Source: an uncultured Schlesneria sp. (lineage in GTDB: Bacteria > Planctomycetota > Planctomycetia > Planctomycetales > Planctomycetaceae). Taken from it: DNA of 64,000 nt. Under the pieces are notes generated by a model that saw only the letters and a list, made by a program, of their open reading frames with translations, was not told the origin of the DNA and searched no databases. The position numbers were made by a program, and so were the translations under genes. The stretch covers positions 1-64,000 of the forward strand of contig CAIVEI010000054.1 of assembly GCA_903904835.1 (NCBI GenBank), written 5' to 3'. Shown here piece by piece: positions 46,570 to 56,780 of the stretch (position 1 is the first letter of the stretch; each line of letters opens with the position of its first letter).

Positions 46570-48681
46570 CTATCGATTACGAGCAGGTCGTTCGACTTCG
46601 TACTTCTTCAGTTTTCGATCCAACGTGGAACGCTCGATTTCAAGGATGTGCGCGGCCTGTGACTTATTCCACTTGGTCCATTCCAAAGTCGCAAGAATAT
46701 GCTCCTGCTCGATTATTTCGATTGGAACTGCACGATAGCCGCTATTTGTTGACGACGACGCAGATGGTGTATCGCTTCTACCCAAGGCTGACAGTTGGAT
46801 ATCAGCCGGAGCCAACGTATCGCCTGCACACAAAATGACAGCTCGTTCGATGGTGTTCTGCAATTCACGAACGTTACCCGGCCAGCCATAGTTTACTAGT
46901 GTTGACATGGCGGATGGGAGAATGGTCGTTACGGAGCGACCGCACTTTTTCGAGAATCGCTGCATAAAATGCTTGGCGAGGATTGCGATATCAGTCCGGC
47001 GATCACGGAGCGGTTCAACGACAAGTTCCATCACCTGCAAGCGGAAGTAAAGATCTTTTCGGAATCGGCCCTGATCGACCGAGTTTTCAAGGTCGCGATT
47101 GGTTGCGGCCACGACGCGAACGTCGACCTTCACCTCAGCACCACCACCGACGCGTTCATAAGGATGACCTTCCAGAACCCGCAGGAACTTTGCTTGAATT
47201 GCGGGACTCATTTCACCGACTTCATCCAGGAAGATTGTCCCGGTATGTGCCTGTTCGAATTTCCCGATCTTGCGTGTGACGGCACCGGTAAACGAGCCCT
47301 TTTCGTGACCGAAAAGTTCACTTTCGAGCAGACTTTCGCTTAAGGCAGCACAGTTCATTGTCACAAAAGGGCCATCTGCTCGATTGCTGTGCTGGTGAAT
47401 AGCACGCGCGACCAACTCTTTACCAACGCCACTTTCGCCACGGATGAGTACGGTCGCTCCGGTCGGGGCGATCCGCAAAATTCGCTCTCGAAGACGACGA
47501 ATCGAATCACTATCTCCGACAAGCTCTGTTTCGATAAGTAGCTGTTCCCTTAATTTCTTGTTTTCAATTTCAACACGTGACACGACCGCGGCCAGTCGGC
47601 TACGCTCTTTCAAGTTTTCCAGCGTCACAGCCAGTTGATCAGCAACTGCCAATGTGAATTCTGCATCCTCCGCCTTCAGACGATTGTCGGGATTTGTCGA
47701 GTAAAGCTGGATCATGCCAAGAAGCCGCTCGGATGTTCGAATCGGAGCACAAATGATACTCTCGACCCGCATTTCTTTGAGACTTTCGCTCGCACTAAAC
47801 TCGCCATCGGTTTTGATATCGTGAGCGACAACGGCAGCTCGTGATTCCAGGACAATGTTCGTTACGTAATCAGAAACTCTTTCGAACTGTCGCGACGAAT
47901 CGAGAGATTTGAACGCGACCAGTTCAAGGTTTCGATGATTATCGCGACTTGCATTTGAGTCATTAAACAACAGCACGGCGCCAATGTCGGCAGACGTTAC
48001 GTTAAATAAACCATCGAGAACGATTTCAGACAACCGTCGAACATCGGATTCTTCACCCATTTTTAAGCCGAGTTGCACTAAACGCTGAGCCTCGTGCCCT
48101 GCACGTCCACGTGCAATCTGCTGATTCGGTTCGATGTCAACAAACGGATTCACATAACAGTGATGAACGATCTCGGGATGAGTATCCGCAGACGATCGGC
48201 TTTCCGCTGAGGATCGACTCTCTGACGTCACCGGCTGAGGCGTTCGCACCGTCTCAGAACCGGCCCTCGCGATGGTATCCTCACTAGGATTGTAATCATC
48301 AGTCAAGTGCTTGTGCTTCGGAACGGAAGTCGATTTTGATTTTGGATTTAAACTAAAAACAATCGTCGTGTTTCCGATTTGGAACTCTCGCCCCTCGGTC
48401 AATTGGACATCACCGGAAATCGGTTCGCCGTTAACTCGCGTTCCATTCCGGCTTCCCAAATCTCGAAGCTTCCAAATACCGCTGTCAAAGAATACTTCAC
48501 AGTGACTACGGCTGCAGATTTCATCGGGAATGACCAGACGATTAGTCGTCGCGCGACCGATCGTCGTGATCTGCCCTGAATGCAATGGAATTGATGTTCC
48601 CTCGGCAGGACCACTGCTAATCATGAGTTGCGCAGTCGTTTTAATGATAGCTGTGTCGGATTCGCGAGAAATCTTGTTCAT
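46570..48681 (-). CDS. FHA-GAF-sigma54-activator transcriptional regulator
   Basis: A 703-residue enhancer-binding protein. An FHA phosphopeptide-binding domain is at ~20-110 ([35 protein letters not shown]). A Ser-rich linker follows, then a GAF sensor at ~215-365, then a sigma54-interaction AAA+ domain: Walker [23 protein letters not shown] (the GAFTGA loop, with Ser for the first Ala), Walker [11 protein letters not shown], and an Arg-finger region. The C-terminal Fis-type helix-turn-helix is [23 protein letters not shown]. It should activate sigma54 promoters in response to Ser/Thr phosphorylation or a small ligand. The start is ATG 48681. Target genes are unknown; the GT39-like gene is next on the same strand. 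Confidence 0.93.
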   Translation of the reverse strand: MNKISRESDTAIIKTTAQLMISSGPAEGTSIPLHSGQITTIGRATTNRLVIPDEICSRSHCEVFFDSGIWKLRDLGSRNGTRVNGEPISGDVQLTEGREFQIGNTTIVFSLNPKSKSTSVPKHKHLTDDYNPSEDTIARAGSETVRTPQPVTSESRSSAESRSSADTHPEIVHHCYVNPFVDIEPNQQIARGRAGHEAQRLVQLGLKMGEESDVRRLSEIVLDGLFNVTSADIGAVLLFNDSNASRDNHRNLELVAFKSLDSSRQFERVSDYVTNIVLESRAAVVAHDIKTDGEFSASESLKEMRVESIICAPIRTSERLLGMIQLYSTNPDNRLKAEDAEFTLAVADQLAVTLENLKERSRLAAVVSRVEIENKKLREQLLIETELVGDSDSIRRLRERILRIAPTGATVLIRGESGVGKELVARAIHQHSNRADGPFVTMNCAALSESLLESELFGHEKGSFTGAVTRKIGKFEQAHTGTIFLDEVGEMSPAIQAKFLRVLEGHPYERVGGGAEVKVDVRVVAATNRDLENSVDQGRFRKDLYFRLQVMELVVEPLRDRRTDIAILAKHFMQRFSKKCGRSVTTILPSAMSTLVNYGWPGNVRELQNTIERAVILCAGDTLAPADIQLSALGRSDTPSASSSTNSGYRAVPIEIIEQEHILATLEWTKWNKSQAAHILEIERSTLDRKLKKYEVERPARNR

Positions 48682-49408
48682 AGCATATGCTTTCGCGAGG
48701 ATGAAAAGTGGCGATTTTAACCGAGAATCTCGGAAGTGGTTGTTATTGGAAGTACAGAATGATACGTTTTGAAAACATGCATTTTCAAGTCTGAAAGTGC
48801 GAAATGGAGAAAAATTGGTTAAAAACTTCTACTGGATTTAAGAATTCTGAATGCCATTAATGTTGGAAAAGTTTGATTGTTTTCCCAAAGAAACGGCATT
48901 TTTCGTCTGTAATGGCGATCAAACTCCGAATCAGACGGCGGCAGAAATCATCGATTCTACGCCATTTTTCGCCTAAGCAAAATAACCCACGCGTGGATAA
49001 TAATTTGCCAATCTCACGGAAGACGACGTACTTTGTTGCGTTAATCGAGGTCGTTTATGCGCATCACAAAGGTGCGTTTTATTGGCAGCAGCTTCTGAAT
49101 GACGATTCAACTGTGTCCCCAGCGTGGGCTTCGACCGCATCTCGACAGGACGGCGAGGTATCCGCGTAAACATTTTCGCGGCGCTCGAAAAGACGGAAAT
49201 AAGGATTCTACAGGATTTCCGGCTATTGTGAACAGTTATTGTTTCTTTGACGGGCCATGTGGCATCAAAATTTGTCCTGATTGTTGAAATGACAATCTCC
49301 AATTGCCACGTTTAAGACCTTCTTCTAGTATCAGGCGATGTCGTCACCGATTTTTTTCGGGAAACAGGGAAGTTTCAGGCGAGCATACATGCCACAAGGA
49401 GGTGGTTC
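48682..49408. other. AT-rich divergent intergenic region
   Basis: This 727-bp gap lies between the sigma54 activator and the next gene. It has a short palindrome CCGAGA-A-TCTCGG at 48721-48733, 40 bp upstream of the activator start, that could be an operator, and a repeated CATTTTTCG motif at ~48897 and ~48963. Open frames seen here are unsupported. Confidence 0.45.
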
Positions 49409-50296
49409 ATGAAGTCAAATGGTGTCGCCACAATTTTGTTAATGATACCCGTGCTGACGGTCCCAGCACTCGCAATCTTCGGTATCCCGCAGTTTGCGCC
49501 TGTCGTTGCGTCCCCGATTGACGAAAGTCGAAATTCCGATCGTGAATCGCGCGGTGGAAATTCATCCCGGCATTCGCAAGATGATTTGTTTGACGAGATT
49601 GAAGGCTTCAATTCCGAACCAGAGATCAAGCCGGGTTCCACCACTTCACTTCGCAATCGGGGCACATCGAAACCTGCCCAACGCGAAAAAAGTCTGCGGC
49701 GGGTGGATTCCGATTCAGTTAACACTTTGATTAGTGACCGGGAAAGAGGGTCGACATGGCCAAAAAGTCCGCGTCAGCCTTCATTTAAGGCATCCGACGA
49801 GTTGGCTGTGAGAGATCGTTCGTTCGACGGCGACGATTCAGAAGATGTTCCGCAACAAAAAGCATTGCCGCGACACCAGCGGCGATTATCCGCAGTTGCA
49901 AAATCGAATGAAGAAATTCGTCAGGCAAGGGTCGATGATCCTGATCAGATTGTGACCCAGTCTGGATTCACCGACGAGGCTCAAATTCGAGGACAACCTC
50001 GGAATTCCAACGAAGAAAATCGAAAGCGGTCGAGCGAAAGCCTTGGATTAAAAAGCCGTGCTCCGGGGTCGGAACCTCTGACATGGGCCGCTGCGGTTGA
50101 ACGTCTTAACGAATTTGACATTCGAAGTTTTCGGCTTGAGCCTGGTGACCGATCAGGTCAGTTCGTATTTATTTGCTCATATACTTCACCCGATACTCCT
50201 ACTGTTTCGTACCGATTCGAAGCCGGAGCGGACCAGCCGTTGGAGGCGGTGGAAAAAGTCATCGAGCAAATCGTCGAATGGCGGCGTCATCGATGA
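49409..50296 (+). CDS. Exported low-complexity protein with conserved C-terminus
   Basis: A 295-residue protein. Residues 4-35 form a signal peptide or membrane anchor (VATILLMIPVLTVPALAIFGI). Residues ~35-220 are hydrophilic and disordered, rich in Ser, Arg, Asp and Glu. The last ~75 residues look folded (EPLTWAAAVERLNEFDIRSFRLEPG through VEKVIEQIVEWRRHR), resembling short C-terminal domains found on otherwise divergent planctomycete proteins. A perfect ribosome binding site (AAGGAGGT, 5 nt before the ATG) supports the start. Function unknown. scpB follows 164 bp downstream. Confidence 0.75.
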   Translation: MKSNGVATILLMIPVLTVPALAIFGIPQFAPVVASPIDESRNSDRESRGGNSSRHSQDDLFDEIEGFNSEPEIKPGSTTSLRNRGTSKPAQREKSLRRVDSDSVNTLISDRERGSTWPKSPRQPSFKASDELAVRDRSFDGDDSEDVPQQKALPRHQRRLSAVAKSNEEIRQARVDDPDQIVTQSGFTDEAQIRGQPRNSNEENRKRSSESLGLKSRAPGSEPLTWAAAVERLNEFDIRSFRLEPGDRSGQFVFICSYTSPDTPTVSYRFEAGADQPLEAVEKVIEQIVEWRRHR

Positions 50297-50460
50297 TTTC
50301 CTCAATCTGGCCAGGGCGCACATTCGGAGCGTTCAAATCGGAATGGCAAGCCTCTTCTTATAATGGACACCGTTGGTCCTTTTTCGCGCGAAATCCACAG
50401 AATTCGCCCACAATCATCGTTGTGAACGGGACCCATGCCGACTGCGTACGAACAGCAAAG

Positions 50461-51033
50461 ATGGCCCGCATCGAAGCCGTGCTGCTTGTTTCGGACGTGG
50501 CCCTTTCTGCGAAACGGCTTGCACAACTTGCGACGCTGGCAGATGTCAGCGAAGCAAAACAACTCGTCGAAAAATTGAATTTCGCTTACGACCTCGATCG
50601 TTCTGCGTTTCGAATCGAACCTGTTGCCAGTGGATTCCGCCTCTTAACAAGGCCGGTATATTCATTCTGGCTGGGAAAACTGCATCAGCGTCAAGCGGAA
50701 TTGCGACTGACACCCCCTGCACTCGAGACGCTTGCCATCGTGGCATATCGTCAACCGATTACACGAGCCGACATCGAAAAGGTTCGGCGAGTGAATTGTA
50801 CCGATATGCTGAAGCATCTTATGGATCGGGGTCTTGTTCGGATCGGTGGCGAGGACGATTCGCTCGGTCGGCCTTTTCTTTACGAGACGACGCGGCAATT
50901 TCTCGAGCTGTTCGGTTTGCGAAGCCTGGATGCACTTCCGATGGCCGAGTCGCTGCGCAAACCCCGCGCAGCCCCGGTGATCTCGACCGACTCAGATGGC
51001 ACAGAGTCCGATGCCAATGATTCTGCGGTTTAA
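50461..51033 (+). CDS. scpB: Segregation and condensation protein B
   Basis: A winged-helix kleisin-partner protein of the SMC-ScpAB condensin complex, which compacts and segregates the chromosome. Family features are RIEAVLLVSDVALSAKRLAQLA, then SGFRLLTRPVYSFWL, and LTPPALETLAIVAYRQPITRADIEKVRRV, the family signature, followed by GRPFLYETTRQFLELFGL. The ATG at 50461 gives 190 aa; the frame is open to 50173 and a GTG at 50422 is possible since planctomycete ScpB often has an N-terminal extension. The C-terminus is Ser/Asp-rich. scpA and smc are not in this window. Confidence 0.9.
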   Translation: MARIEAVLLVSDVALSAKRLAQLATLADVSEAKQLVEKLNFAYDLDRSAFRIEPVASGFRLLTRPVYSFWLGKLHQRQAELRLTPPALETLAIVAYRQPITRADIEKVRRVNCTDMLKHLMDRGLVRIGGEDDSLGRPFLYETTRQFLELFGLRSLDALPMAESLRKPRAAPVISTDSDGTESDANDSAV

Positions 51034-51182
51034 CGAACGCCACAGATACCAATTTGTGCGCGGGAATTGTATTTCGCGGCAAGGCTTGCGAGACTTGTTA
51101 AGTTCCGTCTCGCCGTCCGATATTCGGACCCAAAGAACATGTCCTGATTTGCACAGTCGTCAATGCGCGGAGCAACCAGCAA

Positions 51183-52190
51183 ATGAAGTATCTCGTCACA
51201 GGCGCAGCAGGATTCATCGGAAATCACGTTAGTCTGTCGCTGCTTGAGCGAGGCGATTACGTTGTCGGTTTCGATAATTTGAATCCCTATTATTCGGTGG
51301 CGCTGAAGCAAAGCCGTCTGAACCGACTTATCGGGAAAGCAAACTTTCATTTCGAAGAAGGGGATCTCGCTGATCAAGAACGACTTCCGCAGTTGTTCGC
51401 AAAAGAGAGATTTGATGCCGTCATCAATTTGGCCGCACAAGCCGGCGTCCGATACTCGTTGACCAATCCTCACGCCTACGTCGACAGCAATCTGGTCGGA
51501 TTTGTCAATGTGCTGGAAGCGTGTCGGCATCACGAGGTGAAACATCTCACGTATGCGTCTTCCAGTTCCGTTTACGGTGCCAATACCGAAATGCCATTTT
51601 CAGTCCATCACAACGTGGATCATCCACTCAGTTTGTATGCTGCGACGAAAAAGGCGAACGAATTGATGGCGCATACATACAGCCATCTCTACCAGCTTCC
51701 AACGACAGGCCTGCGATTTTTTACCGTCTACGGACCATGGGGCCGGCCGGACATGGCCCTCTGGTTGTTCACCAAAGCGATCCTTGCGGGTGAATCAATC
51801 GATATCTTTAACAACGGGCAGATGCGACGCGACTTCACGTATATCGATGACATTGTGCAGGGCATCATTCGCGTTTCCGATCGAATTCCATCGGGAAATC
51901 CCGACTGGTCAGGCAACCAGCCCGACCCTGCGTCAAGTCGCGCTCCGTACCGGATCTATAACATTGGAAATAATCAACCGGTCGAATTGATGCATTTGAT
52001 CGAGACGTTAGAACGCAATTTGGGCAAGACGGCAGTGAAGAACTTTTTACCAATGCAACCGGGCGATGTGCCGGCGACTTTCGCAGACGTCGATGATTTG
52101 ACGCGGGACGTTGGATTCAAACCAAGCACGCCGATTGAGCTTGGCGTTGAGCGTTTCGTGCGCTGGTATCGCGAATACCATAAATGCTGA
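51183..52190 (+). CDS. NAD-dependent epimerase (UDP-glucuronate 4-epimerase-like)
   Basis: A 335-residue extended SDR enzyme. The cofactor motif GAAGFIG (7-13) opens the protein; [19 protein letters not shown] and the catalytic YAATKKANE (Tyr-x3-Lys) follow, with [19 protein letters not shown] and the long C-terminal loop. These segments are those of UDP-glucuronate 4-epimerases that make UDP-galacturonate for polysaccharide synthesis. The ATG at 51183 is the only sensible start. It follows scpB by 149 bp and may be transcribed separately. Confidence 0.9.
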   Translation: MKYLVTGAAGFIGNHVSLSLLERGDYVVGFDNLNPYYSVALKQSRLNRLIGKANFHFEEGDLADQERLPQLFAKERFDAVINLAAQAGVRYSLTNPHAYVDSNLVGFVNVLEACRHHEVKHLTYASSSSVYGANTEMPFSVHHNVDHPLSLYAATKKANELMAHTYSHLYQLPTTGLRFFTVYGPWGRPDMALWLFTKAILAGESIDIFNNGQMRRDFTYIDDIVQGIIRVSDRIPSGNPDWSGNQPDPASSRAPYRIYNIGNNQPVELMHLIETLERNLGKTAVKNFLPMQPGDVPATFADVDDLTRDVGFKPSTPIELGVERFVRWYREYHKC

Positions 52191-52208
52191 TTCTTGGCTG
52201 AAGCGTTG

Positions 52209-53390
52209 TTACTTGTCGGCGATTTGTGCTCGCTGCTTAAAGTACCGCGCCGATTCAGCATCCCCCAGGCCTAGGTACAGTAACGAGAGCTCTTCGAATT
52301 CGCGTTGACTTGCGTGTGACAGGTTTTTCATTAATTCGATAATGCGGCCACGATTACGACGAATTCTTTCACCCAGTTGTCGGTGTTTTTCCGACAAGGA
52401 ATTTTTACCTGAACTGCGATACGCTTCGGAAAGTTTGAATTGAGAGCGTTCGTTATATGGCTCAAGCTGAATCGATTTTTCAAGGTCAACAATCGCTTCA
52501 TCAGATCGTCCCAGATCAAGAAGAATACTGCCGCGAGTCAGATATGCGGCGGGCATCTGTTGGACATGTGAAAATATTTCCGTCACGAGTTCGAGTGCCT
52601 GTTCGAGCTTTCCTTCGGCCCGGTACAGGTCAATGATTTTCGCTTGCAGTTGAATGCTGTTTCCAAAACGACTTCGTATTGTTTCCACTTGTTTCCAGGC
52701 GGACTGAGAATCTCCCAGAACGATCAGTTGGTCCAGGTACAGGTAATCTACTTCGAACTGCAAATTCCTGGGTAAATTGAACTGCATGATCTTTCGAATT
52801 TCATCGACACATTCGACATCGAGAAAGGCTGCTTTAAGGGCTTTGATCATTTCTAAATGGAACGCGTGATTGGAAGGTTGCCGTTTTAACAATTCGTTTG
52901 CACTGTCAAGCGCGTCTTCCCGTTCACCTTGAGCGGAATAATTCCTCCACAACAGTTGCAAGGCCTCGGGCGTTTCCAGAACATTCCGATCCCTGAGAGG
53001 TTTCAGTGCGCGATTTGCGAGCTTGAAACGGTAAGACCGCGAGGCCTTTGAGGCGAACTTGAGAAGCAAATCCGTACGGCAGGTCGAAGTCTCGACCTGA
53101 TTAAAAAACGAAACCGCTTCGTCCCAGTCATCACGTCGGGCATCCAGCCAGGCAAGGGCGAGCGAGATATTGGATTTCTGTGACGGGTTACGATCCAACT
53201 GCTGACGCAAGATCCGCTCCGCAACTGCCGGATTCTCGTCCGCAGTTTGCAAAACATCGTCGAGCAGGTTTGAGCGATCGACTCCGAAGATCCAGATTGC
53301 CACGCCGAGGCCGCCAAAAATCATGATGCCAGTCAGGATTCCTAATCGGATTCGAGATTTTGCCCGTCCTGATGAATTCAAGTCACTCAT
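52209..53390 (-). CDS. Membrane-anchored TPR-repeat protein
   Basis: A 393-residue protein with one N-terminal membrane helix (LGILTGIMIFGGLGVAIWIFG) followed by ~330 residues of TPR-like helical repeats, for example PAAYLTRGSILLDLGRSDEAIVDLEKSIQLEP. The helical region probably faces outside the cytoplasm. The start ATG (53390) overlaps the end of the CRTAC1-like gene by 8 bp, with GGAG 8 nt before it; the longer frame from 53570 has no membrane helix near its start. TPR proteins of this type next to FG-GAP/ASPIC proteins are common in planctomycetes, suggesting that the two work together. Confidence 0.82.
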   Translation of the reverse strand: MSDLNSSGRAKSRIRLGILTGIMIFGGLGVAIWIFGVDRSNLLDDVLQTADENPAVAERILRQQLDRNPSQKSNISLALAWLDARRDDWDEAVSFFNQVETSTCRTDLLLKFASKASRSYRFKLANRALKPLRDRNVLETPEALQLLWRNYSAQGEREDALDSANELLKRQPSNHAFHLEMIKALKAAFLDVECVDEIRKIMQFNLPRNLQFEVDYLYLDQLIVLGDSQSAWKQVETIRSRFGNSIQLQAKIIDLYRAEGKLEQALELVTEIFSHVQQMPAAYLTRGSILLDLGRSDEAIVDLEKSIQLEPYNERSQFKLSEAYRSSGKNSLSEKHRQLGERIRRNRGRIIELMKNLSHASQREFEELSLLYLGLGDAESARYFKQRAQIADK

Positions 53391-55179
53391 CCTCGTATGC
53401 TCCACGGCCCTCAACCAGATGGTGGAATTGGCCGGCGGTGAGGTCACGAAAGACTTCCGCACGACGACCAGGCCAACAGACTGTGATCGAAACGGGACCA
53501 GAGAATTCATCGCAAGGAAAAATGATGCGCGCGTCTGATTGAGAAAAATAGCCTCCTCCTCGCACGACAAACTGCGTCCAGTTTCGTTCTGAAGTACGGC
53601 AAATTATGCGAGCTCCGACAGCGTCACGTTCTCCGTTTCGGGCATGGAGCTGAACACTGATGAAATCGTTGGACGGGCGACGGTTGCGTAGAATACGAAT
53701 CGGTTCGTTCATCAGAACGGTAATGATGTCAAAGTCACCGTCATTGTCCAGATCTGCAACAGCGTTTCCTCGCCCTGAATGTTCTTCATGGAAATAGGGG
53801 CCACATTGGAGCGAAATCTCCTCGAAATGTTTTCCCTCACAATTTCGAAAGAGTTGTGGCCGCTGTGCATAAAGAGTTTCGGCGGTCGTATAAATGGGGT
53901 TTCCATTCAGGATGAACAAATCTGGCCAATGATCATTATCGAAATCGCAAAACGCAGTTCCGAATCCGACGCGTAATCGAGACGAGGCAGCGAGCCCAGC
54001 GGAGATCGTCGAATGCTTCCACATTCCATGGCCGAGGTTTCGATAGAGTGCGTGATCTTCCTTTTCAAAATTCGTCACAAAGATGTCCGGCAAGCCATCG
54101 CCGTTATAGTCGGCAACGTCAACTCCCATACTCGCTTCAGCTTGTCCCCACTCGCCGACTGCAACCCCCGCTTCCATGGCAGTCTCGATCAGTTTCTGAT
54201 TTTTTCCGCCTAAAAAAAGGTGATTGGGAAGCGCGTCACTGGTCACGTAGAAATCGAGCCAGCCATCAAGATTCAAGTCCGATGCAATCACACCCAGACC
54301 GTGTGCGGTTGCCACCAACCCCAGATGGTCGGACCAATCATCGAAAGTCCCAGTGCCACTGTTGTGAAAGAAACGACTGGTCGTCGGGGGATACGATGTC
54401 GGACCACAAAGATCACGTTCGCGATTTGTTCCCTTTCCGTAACACGGAACATCCGTTTCCAGACTCCAATTGGTGTAACGAGTCAGGAAGAGATCAGGTA
54501 ACGAATCGCCGTCCCAATCTCCAAAAGCGGCCGCAGTTCCCCAGCCGCAGTCTGGAAGCAATCGGTCGTCAACGGCTGGCAGGAAGGTACCGTCGCCAGA
54601 ATTCAGAAAAATCCGACTGCGACCGTAACAGCAGACGAATACGTCGGGGAATCCATCTGCATTCCAGTCCGTCACAGCGCAGCCCTGAGAGTAATCGATT
54701 GGCCTTACCAGCCCGGCTTGCGAAGTAACCGTTGAAAAATTCCAGTCTCCGTGATTACGAAACAGTGCCGGTGGCAGTCCCTGGATCTGAACCGGTGACT
54801 CACGAGAAATCGTTCCCCCTCCCGTTACGAAAACGTCGACCATCCCGTCGAGGTCATAATCCACAATGGCGACACCGCCGCCAAAACTCTCAATCATCAG
54901 GAAGCGACCCGCATCCCTGCCGTTCTGATTGGCGAATTCAATTCCCGTCTTGGAGGTCAGGTCGTCAAACCAGTCATCTGGCGTCGCGGTGACGACGCGA
55001 GGTTTAATCACTGGTTTTTCCGTGACTTGAGTCGGTTTATTCAAAGGAACGGGTGAATCCGTTTGCGATTGCTGATTTGCCGATTTGGAATCGGAATGGC
55101 ATCCCGCGATAAAAAACACGAGGCAGATCAAAACGCATGAGGACGTCGATTCTTTGCATCGGTGCTGCTCCAGTCGCAT
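53383..55179 (-). CDS. FG-GAP/VCBS and ASPIC/UnbV (CRTAC1-like) lipoprotein
   Basis: A ~598-residue surface protein. It starts with a lipoprotein signal (VLICLVFFIAGC), then a linker, and a seven-bladed FG-GAP beta propeller with repeated calcium-type loops (DYDLDGMVDVF, DWNADGFPDVF, DWDGDSLPDLF, DYNGDGLPDIF, DFDNDHWPDLF, DLDNDGDFDII). The end has an ASPIC/UnbV-type domain with VGARI and the DARIIF block. Related proteins bind carbohydrate, collagen or other surface ligands. The ATG at 55179 places the lipobox about 27 residues in. It is translationally coupled with the downstream TPR gene. Confidence 0.88.
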   Translation of the reverse strand: MRLEQHRCKESTSSCVLICLVFFIAGCHSDSKSANQQSQTDSPVPLNKPTQVTEKPVIKPRVVTATPDDWFDDLTSKTGIEFANQNGRDAGRFLMIESFGGGVAIVDYDLDGMVDVFVTGGGTISRESPVQIQGLPPALFRNHGDWNFSTVTSQAGLVRPIDYSQGCAVTDWNADGFPDVFVCCYGRSRIFLNSGDGTFLPAVDDRLLPDCGWGTAAAFGDWDGDSLPDLFLTRYTNWSLETDVPCYGKGTNRERDLCGPTSYPPTTSRFFHNSGTGTFDDWSDHLGLVATAHGLGVIASDLNLDGWLDFYVTSDALPNHLFLGGKNQKLIETAMEAGVAVGEWGQAEASMGVDVADYNGDGLPDIFVTNFEKEDHALYRNLGHGMWKHSTISAGLAASSRLRVGFGTAFCDFDNDHWPDLFILNGNPIYTTAETLYAQRPQLFRNCEGKHFEEISLQCGPYFHEEHSGRGNAVADLDNDGDFDIITVLMNEPIRILRNRRPSNDFISVQLHARNGERDAVGARIICRTSERNWTQFVVRGGGYFSQSDARIIFPCDEFSGPVSITVCWPGRRAEVFRDLTAGQFHHLVEGRGAYEDE

Positions 55180-55526
55180 CTCGTACTCATGCTGATTGCT
55201 GAAATTGAACAATAGATCAAAGTTCCTGGCTGCGAATTTCAGCCACGTGAAGTGGTATCGAAAAACGACTTCCAATCATGGATCATCAAAGGCATTGTGG
55301 CTAATGTTACCGGCGGTCGAGACGGCGTTTCAAGCGATTTCCGAAACCAGCGACGATTCTGTGTCGACACCGAGGTGATCGGGGCAAAATCAATCCCGGG
55401 CTGGTGTCAGCGCACTGGTGGTGACTTTTGGATATGCTGACTTTGCTGCTTGACACAAGGATTTCATCCCCGATTCGACCCGGGTAAAAAAACGTAACCT
55501 TTGTTTGAGTTCGGTCAACTTACCAT
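55180..55526. other. Divergent intergenic region
   Basis: This 347-bp gap separates the CRTAC1-like gene (-) from the prenyltransferase-fold gene (+). It should contain both promoters; none is convincing by eye and no repeat was seen. Confidence 0.4.
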
Positions 55527-56672
55527 ATGCCTATCACTTCACAACGATTTCGTGCGTTTTTCATTGCTCCAGTTCTATTGGCGGTGCTGGCGGTTCCGGT
55601 GTGGGCTCAGAATGAGTGGGAAGTCAGCCCCGAAAGTGAACTTGCTCTGGAACGGGGGCTGGCCTGGCTGGCAAAAACCCAGGGAGTGCAGGGAAACTGG
55701 GAATCCAACGATTTGGGGCTGGTCGGATTGGGGGCTCTCGCATTTCTTTCGGCAGGTCACATGCCTGGCCGGGGCAAGTATGGTGACAACGTTGACAGGG
55801 CGCTGAAATATGTCGTCAAGAACGCTAAACCATCCGGCCTGCTGAACATCGCTGATGCTCAGCGAGACCTTTACAATCATGGACTTGCGGCGTTCGTTCT
55901 GGGTCAAGCGTATGGGATGACTGACGATCCGCAGATTGGCAAAACACTGGAAAGGTCGCTCAAGCTGATCGCCAACACGCAATGCGACGACGGCGGTTGG
56001 GACTATCGAGCGAAACGTCAGCCGCATGGGCATGACCTTAGTCTGTCGGTGATGCAAGCCAAAGCGCTACGCAGTGCCGTCGATAGCGGGTTCGAGGTTC
56101 GCAATGACGTCATCAAGCTGGCGATCCAGAGTGTTCGAGATCACTACAAGGCTGAAAACGGTGCTCGCGGATTAGAAGATCGTGCGAAAGACGGGCCAGG
56201 ACAATTTACCTACGACGGCAATCGTGCAACGGTGGCGATGTCAGCTTGCGGCGTGGTTTGCTTGCAGGAATTCGGTCAATACGACGACTGGCGGATCTCG
56301 AAGAATCTCGAATATATCTCGAAAGAATTGTCGCGAATTTCACCGGTGAAGGGTAACGGCGAAGTACCATTCGATGCGTATACGCTTTATTACGTCGGTC
56401 AGGCGTTATATCAATCGGGTGGCAGCAGTTGGCGGACAAATTATCCAGTCTTGCGAGACCACTTGATCGCCTCACAAGTTCGCAAGCCCGAGAATCCCGC
56501 CGAAGACGGTTCGTGGCGAGACACGCGCTGGGTCCATGGGAAGCAGGGGCAGCTCTATGGGACTGCTGTCGGGTGTTTCATCCTGGCGATTCCAAACCGG
56601 TACTTACCCATACTTCAAGAGGGAAAGATCGAAGGATTGCGTGAAAAGTTAGGTGGAGAAAAACCCAAGTAA
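55527..56672 (+). CDS. Exported prenyltransferase/squalene-oxidase-repeat protein
   Basis: A 381-residue exported protein with signal peptide (FFIAPVLLAVLAVPVWAQNE). The rest is an alpha/alpha-toroid of the prenyltransferase/squalene-hopene cyclase repeat type: ALERGLAWLAKTQGVQGNW, LVGLGALAFLSAGHM, SLKLIANTQCDDGGWDY and DGNRATVAMSACGVVCLQEF are repeat units with GGW-like ends. No DxDD cyclase motif was seen, so it is probably not a terpene cyclase. It is the first gene of a plus-strand run with vWA proteins, where such proteins often occur in planctomycetes. ATG at 55527. Confidence 0.82.
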   Translation: MPITSQRFRAFFIAPVLLAVLAVPVWAQNEWEVSPESELALERGLAWLAKTQGVQGNWESNDLGLVGLGALAFLSAGHMPGRGKYGDNVDRALKYVVKNAKPSGLLNIADAQRDLYNHGLAAFVLGQAYGMTDDPQIGKTLERSLKLIANTQCDDGGWDYRAKRQPHGHDLSLSVMQAKALRSAVDSGFEVRNDVIKLAIQSVRDHYKAENGARGLEDRAKDGPGQFTYDGNRATVAMSACGVVCLQEFGQYDDWRISKNLEYISKELSRISPVKGNGEVPFDAYTLYYVGQALYQSGGSSWRTNYPVLRDHLIASQVRKPENPAEDGSWRDTRWVHGKQGQLYGTAVGCFILAIPNRYLPILQEGKIEGLREKLGGEKPK

Positions 56673-56780
56673 GTCGGTTTTCCGGCGAGATTTCTTACGA
56701 TTGATTGACAAATTCAGAATCCAAATTCTGATGCAAGATGGCTCGCGATTGCACCGGTAGTTAATCCCTGAAGAGTTTTC

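Noticed and set aside
48873-49302. Short frames on both strands in the gap after the sigma54 activator
   Set aside because: No ribosome binding site and no protein-like features; they overlap one another on opposite strands.
54048-54728. Plus-strand frame of 226 residues
   Set aside because: It is fully inside the CRTAC1-like gene on the opposite strand, whose calcium-loop repeats are unmistakable.
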